Counted from the first letter of the stretch, positions 4,592 to 14,719 are shown. The stretch: 18,999 nt of DNA from JAPLDA01 sp043783155 (GCA_043783155.1 JAYVZS010000150.1:1-18999); one strand, 5' to 3'. The notes: generated from the letters alone by a model not told the origin. Numbers and translations are program-made.

Positions 4592-7500
4592 TTAGCGTGT
4601 TGTCAGCTCTTCTTCTTTCTTAGAAGCCATCAACAAATCATATTCTTCCTGCGATCCAACGATCAGCTTATCGTATTCACGTAAGCCCGTTCCGGCAGGA
4701 ATCAGGTGACCAACAATTACATTCTCTTTCAATCCGAGAAGATCATCGATCTTACCGTTCACAGCAGCTTCGTTCAGTACCTTGGTAGTTTCCTGGAACG
4801 ATGCAGCCGATATCCAGCTCTTCGTATGAAGTGACGCCTGTGTGATTCCCTGTAACATCGGAGAAGATGTAGCAGGCATTGCATCGCGTGCTTCAATCTG
4901 TCTCATGTCTTTACGTTTCAACACAGAGTTTTCTTCGCGAAGTTTACGCAGCGTGATAATCTGTCCTGGTTTCACTTCTCCTGAATCGCCCGGCTCAATC
5001 ACGACAACTTTGTCGATGATGGCATCGTTCTCTTTCATGAAGTCGATGCGATCCACAAATTCTCTTTCAAGGAACATGGTATCACCCGGATCGTCGATGA
5101 TTACTTTACGCATCATCTGGCGAACGATTACTTCAAAGTGTTTGTCGTTGATCTTTACACCCTGCAAACGATATACTTCCTGGATTTCATTCACAAGATA
5201 TTCCTGAACCATTCCCGGTCCTTTGATAGAAAGGATATCGGAAGGGGTGATGGCACCATCTGATAATGCATCACCCGCTTTCACGAAATCGTTGTCCTGT
5301 ACAAGGATGTGTTTCGAAAGAGGCACAAGATATTTCTTCACTTCGCCATCGCGCGATGTGATGATGATTTCACGGTTACCGCGTTTCACGCCTCCGTAAG
5401 AAATAACTCCGTCGATTTCAGAAACCACAGCCGGGTTCGAAGGATTACGTGCTTCAAATAACTCTGTTACTCTCGGCAGACCTCCGGTGATATCACCTGA
5501 TCTTCCGGTTGAACGCGGAATCTTAACGAGAATGTCTCCGGCCTGTATCTTCTGTCCTTTGGTTACAATAATGTGAGCGCCCACAGGAATGTTATATCCT
5601 TTGATCAGATCTTTTTTATCATTTATGATCTTGATCAACGGGTTCCTCGTCTTATCGCGTGTTTCAATAATTACTTTTTCTTTGTAACCGGTTTGCTCAT
5701 CCGACTCTTCACGGAATGTAAGGCCTTCTTCAATGTGTTCGAATTCGATCTTACCGGGAACTTCAGAAAGGATCACCGCATTGTAAGGATCCCATGAACA
5801 GATGAGTTGTCCTTTTTCTACCTTATCACCATTCTTCGCGAACAGGTTTGCACCGTAAGGAATATTCGATGTCGTTAAAACAGTTCCTGTTGCAGCATCC
5901 ACAATTCTGAATTCACCGGAACGACCGATGACAACATCTGCAGTTTTACTCGCTGATTTGTACGCAACAGTTTTTACTTCTTCGAGTTCTAATTTACCGG
6001 AGAACTTTGCTTTCAATTCGCTTTCGGTCGCGGCTTTACTTGCAGTACCACCCACGTGGAAGGTACGAAGTGTCAACTGTGTTCCCGGCTCACCGATTGA
6101 TTGTGCAGCGATAACTCCTACTGCTTCACCTTTCTGAACCATACGTCCCGACGCAAGATTACGTCCATAGCATTTCGCGCAAACACCTTTTGGTGATTCG
6201 CATGTTAACACCGAACGGATTTCCACTAATTCAACAGGAGAATCTTCAATACTTCTTCCGATCTCTTCTGTGATTTCTGTACCCGATTTCACAAGCAGTT
6301 TGCCGGTGATCGGATGGAAAATATCATGCAGCGATACACGACCGAGAATTCTGTCATATAAACTTTCCACAACTTCTTCCTGGTTCTTCAATGCTGTTTC
6401 CGCAAGACCTCTTAATGTTCCGCAATCTTCGTCCGTGATAATCACATCCTGCGCAACATCCACTAATCTTCGTGTGAGGTAACCTGCATCAGCAGTCTTC
6501 AACGCCGTATCGGCAAGACCTTTACGCGCACCGTGAGTAGAAATAAAATACTCAAGGATAGAAAGACCTTCTTTAAAGTTCGACAAAATCGGGTTCTCGA
6601 TAATTTCACCACCTGTAGCTCCTGATTTTTGCGGCTTCGCCATCAATCCCCGCATTCCACCTAACTGACGAATCTGCTCTTTCGAACCACGGGCACCGGA
6701 ATCAAGCATCATGTAGATGGAGTTGAAACCTTGCTTATCGGTAGAAAGTTGTTTCATCAATGTATCGGTGATACGTGAATTGGTACGCGTCCAGATATCA
6801 ATGATCTGGTTGTAACGCTCATTGTAAGTGATGAATCCGTTGTTGTAATTTGTCAACACGTCTTCCACTTCTTTATTCGCTTTCTCAACTAATTTAATTT
6901 TCTCTTCAGGAATTTTTACATCTTCCAGGTTGAATGACAAACCACCTTTGAACGCCATTCCGAAACCAAGGTCCTTCATGTCGTCAAGGAACTTCGCGGT
7001 TTTGGCGATACCACATTTCTTCAATACGTTACCGATGATGTCGCGCAAAGATTTCTTCGTCAGCAACTCATTGATGTATCCGACTTCTTCAGGAACAACC
7101 TGGTTGAAGATGATACGGCCAACCGTTGTCTCTTCAAGTTTGTTCACCATTTTTCCATCCACAATTACATTCGGAAGTTTCACTTTCACGAAAGCATGCA
7201 ATTCAGCACGGCCTTCGTTGTAAGCGATAATGGTTTCTTCAGGAGAATAAAATACACTGCCTTCTCCTTTTACTTTCATCTTACCTTCGCTCTTCTTTCC
7301 TTTGGTGATGTAATATAAACCAAGCACCATATCCTGGGAAGGAACCGCAATCGGCGCACCGTTCGCAGGGTTCAGAATATTATGAGAAGCAAGCATCAGC
7401 ATTTGCGCTTCCAGAATTGCGGCGTTACCAAGCGGAACGTGAACAGCCATCTGGTCACCGTCGAAATCGGCGTTGAACGCTGTACAAACGAGTGGATGTA

Positions 7501-8887
7501 ACTGGATCGCTTTTCCTTCAATCAACTTTGGCTGAAATGCCTGGATACCGAGACGGTGAAGAGTCGGAGCACGGTTGAGGAGAACAGGATGTCCCTTCAA
7601 CACATTCTCAAGAATATCCCACACGATCGGATCTTTTCTATCTACAATTTTTTTCGCGCTCTTCACAGTCTTTACCACGCCTCTTTCAATCATCTTGCGG
7701 ATGATGAACGGCTTGAAAAGCTCTGCTGCCATGTCTTTCGGGAGACCGCACTCATGCAGTTTCATTTCAGGACCAACGACGATTACGGAACGCGCTGAAT
7801 AATCAACACGTTTTCCAAGTAAGTTCTGACGGAAACGGCCTTGCTTTCCTTTCAATGAATCTGAAAGTGATTTAAGCGCACGGTTCGATTCTGTCTTCAC
7901 AGCATTTACTTTACGTGAATTATCAAAGAGTGAATCAACAGCTTCCTGCAGCATACGTTTCTCGTTACGGAGAATTACATCAGGCGCTTTGATTTCAAGA
8001 AGACGTTTCAAACGGTTGTTACGGATGATCACACGTCTGTATAAATCATTCAGATCGGACGTCGCGAAACGGCCACCATCCAGAGGAACGAGTGGACGAA
8101 GTTCGGGAGGAATAACCGGAACTACTTTTACGATCATCCACTCCGGACGATTTTCAATGTGCTGGTTCGCTGAACGGAATGCTTCCACAACATTCAGACG
8201 TTTCAACGCTTCGTTCTTCCTTTGCTGAGATGTTTCTGTATTCGCCTGGTTACGGAGACTGAATGATAAGTCATCCAGTTTGAGGCGTGATAACAAATCA
8301 AATAAAGCTTCAGCGCCCATTTTGGCGATGAATTTATTCGGATCTGCATCATCGAGGTGTTGATTGTCTTTCGGCAAAGCTTCGAGGATGTTCAGGAATT
8401 CTTCTTCCGTTAAGAAGTCGAGGTAGTTGATTCCGTCTGCAGATTTAATACCTGCATTGATTACTACGTAACGCTCGTAGTAAATAATCATGTCAAGTTT
8501 TTTGGTCGGAAGACCGAGCAGGTAACCAATTTTGTTCGGGAGTGAACGGAAGTACCATATATGAGCAACAGGAACAGTCAGTTGAATGTGTCCCATTCTC
8601 TCGCGACGTACTTTCTTCTCCGTTACTTCTACTCCGCAACGATCGCAAACGATTCCCTTGTAACGGATCCGTTTGTATTTTCCACAGTGACATTCCCAAT
8701 CTTTTACAGGACCAAAGATACGCTCGCAGAATAATCCGTCGCGCTCTGGTTTATAAGTTCTGTAATTGATGGTTTCCGGTTTCAGCACTTCACCGCTCGA
8801 TTGCTCGAGAATATTCTCAGGAGAAGAGAGACTGATGGTGATTCGTGTGAAATTACTTTTGATTTTTATTTCTTTTCTATTTGCCAT
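4592..8887 (-). CDS. rpoC: DNA-directed RNA polymerase subunit beta'
   Basis: The 1431-residue protein forms one half of the RNA polymerase catalytic cleft. The first zinc site uses C66, C68, C81 and C84 (WECHCGKYK...VCDRCGVE). The active-site motif NADFDGD is at 472-478 and holds the three Mg2+-binding aspartates. The second zinc site uses C822, C896, C903 and C906 (CESPKGVCAKC). The bridge-helix/trigger-loop region includes SIGEPGTQLTLRTFHVGG near 930-947. Length is normal for Bacteroidota, with no inserted or missing domain noticed. It follows rpoB by 95 bases and ends at the terminator just downstream. Confidence 0.99.
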   Translation of the reverse strand: MANRKEIKIKSNFTRITISLSSPENILEQSSGEVLKPETINYRTYKPERDGLFCERIFGPVKDWECHCGKYKRIRYKGIVCDRCGVEVTEKKVRRERMGHIQLTVPVAHIWYFRSLPNKIGYLLGLPTKKLDMIIYYERYVVINAGIKSADGINYLDFLTEEEFLNILEALPKDNQHLDDADPNKFIAKMGAEALFDLLSRLKLDDLSFSLRNQANTETSQQRKNEALKRLNVVEAFRSANQHIENRPEWMIVKVVPVIPPELRPLVPLDGGRFATSDLNDLYRRVIIRNNRLKRLLEIKAPDVILRNEKRMLQEAVDSLFDNSRKVNAVKTESNRALKSLSDSLKGKQGRFRQNLLGKRVDYSARSVIVVGPEMKLHECGLPKDMAAELFKPFIIRKMIERGVVKTVKSAKKIVDRKDPIVWDILENVLKGHPVLLNRAPTLHRLGIQAFQPKLIEGKAIQLHPLVCTAFNADFDGDQMAVHVPLGNAAILEAQMLMLASHNILNPANGAPIAVPSQDMVLGLYYITKGKKSEGKMKVKGEGSVFYSPEETIIAYNEGRAELHAFVKVKLPNVIVDGKMVNKLEETTVGRIIFNQVVPEEVGYINELLTKKSLRDIIGNVLKKCGIAKTAKFLDDMKDLGFGMAFKGGLSFNLEDVKIPEEKIKLVEKANKEVEDVLTNYNNGFITYNERYNQIIDIWTRTNSRITDTLMKQLSTDKQGFNSIYMMLDSGARGSKEQIRQLGGMRGLMAKPQKSGATGGEIIENPILSNFKEGLSILEYFISTHGARKGLADTALKTADAGYLTRRLVDVAQDVIITDEDCGTLRGLAETALKNQEEVVESLYDRILGRVSLHDIFHPITGKLLVKSGTEITEEIGRSIEDSPVELVEIRSVLTCESPKGVCAKCYGRNLASGRMVQKGEAVGVIAAQSIGEPGTQLTLRTFHVGGTASKAATESELKAKFSGKLELEEVKTVAYKSASKTADVVIGRSGEFRIVDAATGTVLTTSNIPYGANLFAKNGDKVEKGQLICSWDPYNAVILSEVPGKIEFEHIEEGLTFREESDEQTGYKEKVIIETRDKTRNPLIKIINDKKDLIKGYNIPVGAHIIVTKGQKIQAGDILVKIPRSTGRSGDITGGLPRVTELFEARNPSNPAVVSEIDGVISYGGVKRGNREIIITSRDGEVKKYLVPLSKHILVQDNDFVKAGDALSDGAITPSDILSIKGPGMVQEYLVNEIQEVYRLQGVKINDKHFEVIVRQMMRKVIIDDPGDTMFLEREFVDRIDFMKENDAIIDKVVVIEPGDSGEVKPGQIITLRKLREENSVLKRKDMRQIEARDAMPATSSPMLQGITQASLHTKSWISAASFQETTKVLNEAAVNGKIDDLLGLKENVIVGHLIPAGTGLREYDKLIVGSQEEYDLLMASKKEEELTTR

Positions 8888-8917
8888 CTTTTTTAGTGAT
8901 TAAGTGATTAGGTGAAG

Positions 8918-8963
8918 AAGTGACGAAGTGGTTGGATTATTTTTCCTAGTCACTTCATCACTT
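8918..8963. repeat. Inverted repeat between rpoB and rpoC
   Basis: Arms 8918-8930 and 8951-8963 pair at 12 of 13 positions. They are made of GTGA/GAAG units, as is the sequence around them. The hairpin fills the rpoB-rpoC junction and has no following T-run, so it is unlikely to terminate. Confidence 0.7.
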
Positions 8964-8982
8964 AGTTACTTCGTCAAGGTTA

Positions 8983-11900
8983 TTAATCCAGGGTGATCTT
9001 CAAACACAATCCACGTAACTCATGTAAGAGTACATTGAATGATTCAGGAATTCCCGGAGCAGGAAGATTATCACCTTTTACAATTGCTTCGTACGCTTTT
9101 GCACGTCCGATTACATCATCCGATTTCACGGTAAGAATTTCCTGGAGAATGTTGGCAGCACCGAATGCTTCGATTGCCCAAACCTCCATTTCACCAAATC
9201 GCTGACCTCCGAACTGTGCTTTACCACCGAGCGGTTGTTGAGTAATAAGAGAGTATGGTCCGATTGAACGGGCATGCATCTTATCATCCACCATGTGACC
9301 AAGTTTCAGCATGTAAATAATTCCAACAGTAGCCGGCTGATCGAAACGTGTTCCGGTTCCGCCATCGTATAGATATGTACTTCCGAATTTAGGCAAGCCG
9401 GCTTTCGTAACATACTCATCAATTTGTGCAACCGATGCCCCGTCAAAAATAGGAGTCGCGAATTTTAATCCGAGCTCTTTACCTGCCCATGCAAGAATGG
9501 TCTCATAAATCTGACCTAAGTTCATACGGGAAGGTACACCGAGTGGATTCAGAACGATGTCGACAGGAGTTCCGTCTTCGAGGTAAGGCATGTCTTCATC
9601 GCGCACAATCTTAGCAACGATTCCCTTGTTACCGTGACGACCTGCCATCTTATCCCCTACTTTCAACTTACGTTTTTTAGCGATGTACACTTTTGCAAGT
9701 TGAATAATTCCTGCAGGAAGCTCATCACCCACAGTCAACGCGAATTTTTTGCGTTTGTAAATTCCTGTGATGTCGTTGAACTTAATGGTGTAGTTATGCA
9801 ACAACTGTTTGATTTGTTCGTTGCGGTCTTTATCGGTTGTCCACTTCGCCGGGTTAACTGTTTCAAAATTAATTTCCGTCAACATCTTTTGAGTGAACTT
9901 CGATCCCTTCGCGATCACCACTTCTTTGAAGATGTCAGTAACACCTTGTGAAGTTTTTCCGCTGACAAGAACAAACAGTTTGTCAATTAATTTTTCTTTC
10001 AGTTCAGCGATCTGGTGATTGTATTCTTTATCAATTTTTTCGATCTGAACTTTTTCATCCGTCTTTGCCGATTTATCTTTTGCAAGAATTCGGGAGAAGA
10101 GTCTCTTGTCGACCACGACGCCTTTTACAGATGGCGGAACTTTCAGAGACGCGTCTTTCACATCACCTGCTTTGTCACCGAAAATGGCGCGCAATAATTT
10201 TTCTTCCGGTGAAGGATCTGTTTCACCTTTCGGTGTGATCTTACCGATGAGAATATCGCCTTCCATTACTTCAGCGCCCAAACGAATAATTCCGTTTTCA
10301 TCCAGCTCTCGTGTAGCTTCCTCACTTACGTTTGGAATATCAGCTGTCAGTTCTTCTAGACCACGTTTTGTATCACGCACTTCGAGCGAATACTCATCGA
10401 TGTGCAGCGATGTAAATACATCTTCACGAACAACGCGTTCTGAAATCACAATCGCATCCTCGAAGTTATTACCCTTCCAAGGCATGAACGCTACTTTCAG
10501 ATTTCTTCCGAGTGCAAGTTCACCGTCTTGAGTCGCATAACCTTCGCAAAGCACCTGACCTTTTCTAACCTTCTGACCTTTCTTCACGATCGGCTTCAGG
10601 TTGATACAGGTACTCTGATTTGTTTTCTGGAATTTAGTAAGCTGATATGTTTTTACATCGTCTTCAAAACTTACGATGCGCTCATTCTCTTTTCGGTTGT
10701 AACGGATTGTGATTTCAATAGCATCCACATATTCGACAACCCCATCGCCTTCAGCATTAATCAACACACGAGAATCGCGCGCCACCAACGCTTCAAGACC
10801 TGTTCCAACAATCGGAGCTTCCGCTCTCAAAAGAGGAACTGCCTGGCGCTGCATGTTCGATCCCATCAGGGCACGATTCGCATCATCATGCTCAAGGAAC
10901 GGAATCAACGAAGCGGCAATCGATGCAATCTGGTTTGGAGCGATGTCCATAAGATCAATTTTCTCCGGTTCAAGAATCGGAAAGTCCCCTTGGTAACGCG
11001 CCTTTACTTTTGCTTCTTCGAATTTTCCATTATCCGTAACAACGGCATTTGCCTGTGCAATTACTTTTGAATCTTCTTCTTCAGCCGTGAGGTAAACAAC
11101 ATCTTTCTCGATATCCACTTTACCATTTGTAACAGTACGGTAAGGCGTTTCGATGAATCCGAGGTTGTTGATTTTCGCGTACACACAAAGAGAAGAAATC
11201 AAACCGATGTTCGGTCCTTCAGGTGTTTCAATTGTGCAAAGACGACCGTAATGTGTGTAGTGAACGTCACGAACCTCGAAGCCAGCGCGCTCTCTCGAAA
11301 GACCACCTGGCCCGAGTGCCGACAACCTTCTCTTATGTGTAATCTCAGCGAGTGGATTGGTTTGATCCATGAACTGAGAAAGCTGGTTCGTTCCGAAGAA
11401 TGAATTGATAACAGATGAAAGTGTTTTCGCGTTGATCAAATCAGACGGCGTGAACACTTCGTTGTCACGAACGTTCATACGCTCGCGGATGGTACGTGCC
11501 ATACGGGCAAGACCCACACCGAACTGAGAAAATAATTGCTCGCCTACTGTCCGGACTCTTCTGTTACTCAAGTGATCGATATCATCCACCTCTGCTTTAG
11601 AGTTGATCAGCTGGATCAGCTGACGGATGATTTCAATGATATCTGACTTGGTTAATACCTTGGTATCTTCAGGTATTTCAAGACCTAATTTTTTATTGAT
11701 ACGGTAGCGACCTACGTCACCGAGATCGTATCGTTTATCAGAGAAGAATAATTTGTCGATGATACCGCGCGCTGTTTCATAATCAGGCGGCTCGGCATTT
11801 CTCAACTGGCGGTAAATATGTTCTACCGCTTCCTTCTCAGAGTTAGAAGTATCCTTTTGAAGTGTGTTGTAGATGATGGCATAATCATTCGTGTTCACAT

Positions 11901-12795
11901 CTTCTTTGTGAAGAATGATGGTCTTCACACCTGCTTCAATGATTAAATCGAGGTGATGATCTTCGAGCACCACTTCGCGCTCAAGAACCACTTCATTACG
12001 CTCGATGGAAACCACTTCTCCGGTATCCTCATCCACGAAATCTTCCACCCATGTTTTCAACACGCGGGCGGCAAGCCTTCTTCCTTCTGCTTTCTTGATT
12101 CCAGATTTGCTTACTTTAAATTCGTCAGCCAATCCGAAAATTTCCAGAATGTCTTTATCTGTCTGGTAACCGATTGCACGAAGCAAGGTAGTAACCGGGA
12201 ATTTTTTCTTACGGTCGATGTAAGCATACATCACGTTGTTGATGTCCGTCGCGAATTCAATCCATGATCCTTTGAAAGGAATGACACGGGCTGAATATAA
12301 TTTTGTTCCGTTCGCGTGACGGCTTTGTCCGAAGAACACACCCGGAGAACGATGCAACTGCGACACGACAACACGTTCAGCCCCGTTGATGATGAACGTA
12401 CCTTTCGGCGACATGTACGGAATGGTACCGAGGTACACATCCTGCACGATGGTTTCGAAATCCTCGTGTTCAGGATCGGTACAATAAAGTTTTAGTTTTG
12501 CTTTCAGCGGAACGCTGTAAGTCAAACCGCGCTCAATACATTCTTCGATCGCATACCGTGGCGGATCGATGAAGTAATCAAGAAATTCCAAAACAAAATT
12601 GTTCCGTGAATCCGAGATCGGAAAGTTTTCACTGAACACTTTGTAGAGTCCTTCCTGGTGACGGTTGTCAGAGGTTGTTTCAAGCTGGAAAAAATCCTGA
12701 AATGACTTCAGTTGAATATCAAGAAAATCAGGATAATCAATCGGATGCTTGCTCGAAGCGAAGCTTATTCTTTTGCTGATGGGAGTTGTAGACAC
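8983..12795 (-). CDS. rpoB: DNA-directed RNA polymerase subunit beta
   Basis: The 1270-residue protein pairs with beta' to form the polymerase core. The rifampicin-binding cluster reads FFGTNQLSQFMDQTNPL (467-482) then ITHKRRLSALGPGG (485-498). Residues equivalent to the common resistance positions are unmutated (Q474, D477, H487, S492), so sensitivity is predicted. The C-terminal part carries KVGDKMAGRHGNKG and GGKAQFGGQRFGEMEVWA, both near-invariant. The start is GTG at 12795-12793; a stop lies five codons upstream and no ATG is available, so GTG is forced. It follows rplL by 167 bases containing two hairpins. Confidence 0.99.
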   Translation of the reverse strand: MSTTPISKRISFASSKHPIDYPDFLDIQLKSFQDFFQLETTSDNRHQEGLYKVFSENFPISDSRNNFVLEFLDYFIDPPRYAIEECIERGLTYSVPLKAKLKLYCTDPEHEDFETIVQDVYLGTIPYMSPKGTFIINGAERVVVSQLHRSPGVFFGQSRHANGTKLYSARVIPFKGSWIEFATDINNVMYAYIDRKKKFPVTTLLRAIGYQTDKDILEIFGLADEFKVSKSGIKKAEGRRLAARVLKTWVEDFVDEDTGEVVSIERNEVVLEREVVLEDHHLDLIIEAGVKTIILHKEDVNTNDYAIIYNTLQKDTSNSEKEAVEHIYRQLRNAEPPDYETARGIIDKLFFSDKRYDLGDVGRYRINKKLGLEIPEDTKVLTKSDIIEIIRQLIQLINSKAEVDDIDHLSNRRVRTVGEQLFSQFGVGLARMARTIRERMNVRDNEVFTPSDLINAKTLSSVINSFFGTNQLSQFMDQTNPLAEITHKRRLSALGPGGLSRERAGFEVRDVHYTHYGRLCTIETPEGPNIGLISSLCVYAKINNLGFIETPYRTVTNGKVDIEKDVVYLTAEEEDSKVIAQANAVVTDNGKFEEAKVKARYQGDFPILEPEKIDLMDIAPNQIASIAASLIPFLEHDDANRALMGSNMQRQAVPLLRAEAPIVGTGLEALVARDSRVLINAEGDGVVEYVDAIEITIRYNRKENERIVSFEDDVKTYQLTKFQKTNQSTCINLKPIVKKGQKVRKGQVLCEGYATQDGELALGRNLKVAFMPWKGNNFEDAIVISERVVREDVFTSLHIDEYSLEVRDTKRGLEELTADIPNVSEEATRELDENGIIRLGAEVMEGDILIGKITPKGETDPSPEEKLLRAIFGDKAGDVKDASLKVPPSVKGVVVDKRLFSRILAKDKSAKTDEKVQIEKIDKEYNHQIAELKEKLIDKLFVLVSGKTSQGVTDIFKEVVIAKGSKFTQKMLTEINFETVNPAKWTTDKDRNEQIKQLLHNYTIKFNDITGIYKRKKFALTVGDELPAGIIQLAKVYIAKKRKLKVGDKMAGRHGNKGIVAKIVRDEDMPYLEDGTPVDIVLNPLGVPSRMNLGQIYETILAWAGKELGLKFATPIFDGASVAQIDEYVTKAGLPKFGSTYLYDGGTGTRFDQPATVGIIYMLKLGHMVDDKMHARSIGPYSLITQQPLGGKAQFGGQRFGEMEVWAIEAFGAANILQEILTVKSDDVIGRAKAYEAIVKGDNLPAPGIPESFNVLLHELRGLCLKITLD

Positions 12796-12875
12796 GGTGC
12801 TTGAGTTTTAAAATAAGTAAATTTTTATTTTCGGGATGATGTTTAAATGAAAAACGATCACCTAATAAAAATGCT

Positions 12876-12924
12876 TATAGACCAGTTCTCCCGCCTTGAA
12901 TAAGACGGGAGAAAAAGGTCTATA
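12876..12924 (-). promoter_or_regulatory. Hairpin in the rplL-rpoB gap, possible attenuator or processing site
   Basis: Outer arms TATAGACC (12876-12883) and GGTCTATA (12917-12924) pair perfectly. Inner arms TCTCCCG (12887-12893) and CGGGAGA (12906-12912) do too, with three more pairs up to a GAAT loop (12898-12901). The two stems are split by a small internal loop. On the minus strand it is followed by AGCATTTTTA, a weak T-rich tail. In E. coli this same gap holds an attenuator and an RNase III site, so an analogous role is plausible but unproven. Confidence 0.65.
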
Positions 12925-12945
12925 GTTGCTTTTCGAGAGAAGCCC

Positions 12946-12961
12946 CCCGATCGCTATCGGG
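12946..12961. repeat. Short GC-rich hairpin directly after rplL
   Basis: CCCGAT (12946-12951) and ATCGGG (12956-12961) form a 6-bp stem with a 4-base loop, one base from the rplL stop codon. No T-run follows on the minus strand, so it may protect the 3' end or pause polymerase rather than terminate. Confidence 0.6.
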
Positions 12962-12962
12962 A

Positions 12963-13340
12963 TTACTTAATCTCAACTTCAGCTCCTGCTTCTTCTAATT
13001 GTTGCTTGATTGAATTAGCTTCTTCTTTTGCGATGCCTTCTTTCACAGCTTTTGGTGCGCCGTCAACTAAATCTTTTGCTTCTTTCAAGCCAAGACCGGT
13101 GAGTTCTTTCACGAGTTTCACGATCGCTAATTTAGCTCCGCCAGGTGCTTTCAGAATTACATCGAAAGTTGATTTTTCAGCAGCTGCTTCTCCGCCGCCT
13201 GCTCCGCCACCCGCTGCTACTGCTACTGCAGCTGCTGCCGGCTCGATGCCATACTCATCTTTCAAAATTTTTGCTAGTTCGTTTACTTCTTTCACTGTCA
13301 GGTTTACTAACTGCTCAGCGAATGCTTTTAAATCTGCCAT
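12963..13340 (-). CDS. rplL: 50S ribosomal protein L7/L12
   Basis: The 125-residue protein forms the flexible stalk of the large subunit and recruits translation factors. It has an N-terminal dimerisation segment (ADLKAFAEQLVNLTVKEVNEL), an Ala/Gly-rich hinge (about residues 35-53) and the C-terminal factor-binding domain ending in EEAGAEVEIK. The domain motif GAKLAIVKLVKELTGLGLKEAKDLVD is intact. It follows rplJ, whose product anchors it to the ribosome, by 124 bases. The start at 13340 gives the normal family N-terminus. Confidence 0.98.
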   Translation of the reverse strand: MADLKAFAEQLVNLTVKEVNELAKILKDEYGIEPAAAAVAVAAGGGAGGGEAAAEKSTFDVILKAPGGAKLAIVKLVKELTGLGLKEAKDLVDGAPKAVKEGIAKEEANSIKQQLEEAGAEVEIK

Positions 13341-13419
13341 TGTTATTGAGGTTTTAGAATTGATTGTTTACTTGTTGAATTTTATATTGGGTACTGGAAG
13401 CATTCTGTTTGGGAAACTA

Positions 13420-13459
13420 TAAATTTTGAATTATAAATTAATTCATCATTCAAAATTTA
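13420..13459. repeat. A/T-rich inverted repeat between rplJ and rplL
   Basis: Arms 13420-13431 and 13448-13459 are perfectly complementary over 12 bases (TAAATTTTGAAT) around a 16-base loop. It lies between the rplJ stop and the rplL start and lacks any T-run that would make it a convincing terminator. Confidence 0.7.
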
Positions 13460-13464
13460 AAATT

Positions 13465-13986
13465 TCATTCCGGTCTTTCTGAAAGTGTTTTCACAATGCC
13501 GGCAATTTTTCCGCCACCACTCAGCAACGCACCCAGAACATTTTTCGCAGGTGACTGCAACAAGCCGATGATATCTCCCACCAGTTCATTCTTCGATTTG
13601 AGAGAAGCAAGAGAGTCAAGCTGGTTATCGCCGATGAATATTGCTGTCTCGATGTAAGCACCTTTCAAGGCGGGTTTGTCAGTTTTCTTGCGGAATTCCT
13701 TGATCAGTTTTGCAGGCACATTTCCTGTCTCACTGAACAACAAAGCGGTGGTACCTTTTAACGCTTCGAAGATCGGCTCATACTCAGCGCCTTTTTTCTC
13801 CATTGCTTTCTGGATGAACGAATTTTTCGCCACCAGCATCTTCACACCTTTGTTAAAACACAACCGTCTGAGTTGATTGATTTTATCAACAGTCAGGCTG
13901 GATGTATCAGTAACATAAACCGTAGGATATTTATTTAACAGTTCCGTAATATCATTGATGATTACGTTTTTTTCTTCTTTTCTCAT
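13465..13986 (-). CDS. rplJ: 50S ribosomal protein L10
   Basis: The 173-residue protein is the base of the ribosomal stalk; it binds 23S rRNA and carries L7/L12 dimers on its C-terminal helix. The N-terminal RNA-binding domain (MRKEEKNVIINDITELLNKY, then MLVAKNSFIQKAM) and the length agree with the family. It follows rplA after only 31 bases. That gap is too short for the long L10 autoregulatory leader known from E. coli, so any feedback site would have to lie elsewhere or overlap rplA. Confidence 0.97.
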   Translation of the reverse strand: MRKEEKNVIINDITELLNKYPTVYVTDTSSLTVDKINQLRRLCFNKGVKMLVAKNSFIQKAMEKKGAEYEPIFEALKGTTALLFSETGNVPAKLIKEFRKKTDKPALKGAYIETAIFIGDNQLDSLASLKSKNELVGDIIGLLQSPAKNVLGALLSGGGKIAGIVKTLSERPE

Positions 13987-14017
13987 GATGGATAATTTTA
14001 GATTTACCTGGTTCCGG

Positions 14018-14719
14018 TTACGCTTGCGACGCTAATGATTTTGTATCAATCATCAGGGAAGGACTCATGGTGCTTGACATGTAAACACTTTTCATGTATG
14101 TACCTTTTGCAGAAGAAGGTTTTAATTTGATAATGGAATTCAGAATTTCATAGGCGTTCTCTTCTATTTTCTTCGCCTCGAAAGAAGCCTTGCCAACAGA
14201 TGTATGAATGATTCCCTGTTTGTCAACTTTGAAATCAATCTTACCTGCTTTCACTTCTTTCACAGCTTTGCCGATATCATTTGTAACGGTACCGGTTTTA
14301 GGATTCGGCATCAGGTTACGGGGGCCGAGAACCTTACCCAACTTACCTACTTTTCCCATTGCGGAAGGCATGGTGATCACCACATCAATGTCTGTCCAGC
14401 CACCTTCAATCTTGGTGATGAATTCATCAAGACCAACGAAATCCGCTCCTGCATCTTTTGCCTCCTGTTCTTTGTCAGGTGTACAAAGTACAAGTACACG
14501 AATCGTTTTTCCAGTTCCATGAGGTAAGGTAACAATACCTCGTACCATCTGGTTCGCCTTACGCGGATCAACTCCGAGACGAATACTCAGATCAACGGAT
14601 GCATCAAATTTAGTGGTGGAGATTTCTTTTACAAGCTTTGAAGCTTCTGCCAATGAATAGGCTTTGCTTTTTTCAACTTTAGAGAGAACTTGCTTTCTCT
14701 TCTTACTGACTTTTGCCAT
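14018..14719 (-). CDS. rplA: 50S ribosomal protein L1
   Basis: The 233-residue protein binds 23S rRNA at the mobile stalk near the E site. The signature GKVGKLGKVLGPRNLMPNPK is intact, as is KVDKQGIIHTSVGK. The start is set at 14719 (MAKVSKKRKQ), the conserved N-terminus. The frame also stays open 18 codons further upstream, but that extension resembles nothing in the family and runs through non-conserved intergenic sequence. It follows rplK by about 154 bases. Confidence 0.97.
   Translation of the reverse strand: MAKVSKKRKQVLSKVEKSKAYSLAEASKLVKEISTTKFDASVDLSIRLGVDPRKANQMVRGIVTLPHGTGKTIRVLVLCTPDKEQEAKDAGADFVGLDEFITKIEGGWTDIDVVITMPSAMGKVGKLGKVLGPRNLMPNPKTGTVTNDIGKAVKEVKAGKIDFKVDKQGIIHTSVGKASFEAKKIEENAYEILNSIIKLKPSSAKGTYMKSVYMSSTMSPSLMIDTKSLASQA

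Noticed and set aside
10528..11070. Plus-strand frame of 180 residues inside rpoB
   Set aside because: It is a shadow of the conserved rpoB codons on the other strand; residue composition is not protein-like.
10390..12400. Rifampicin-resistance changes in rpoB
   Set aside because: The Q, D, H and S residues at the usual resistance positions are all unmutated.
13006..13422. Plus-strand frame of 138 residues over rplL
   Set aside because: Antisense shadow; its alanine/proline-rich middle is the complement of the L7/L12 hinge codons.
13987..14017. L10 autoregulatory leader in the rplA-rplJ gap
   Set aside because: The gap is only 31 bases and shows no stable hairpin, so no such leader can be supported.
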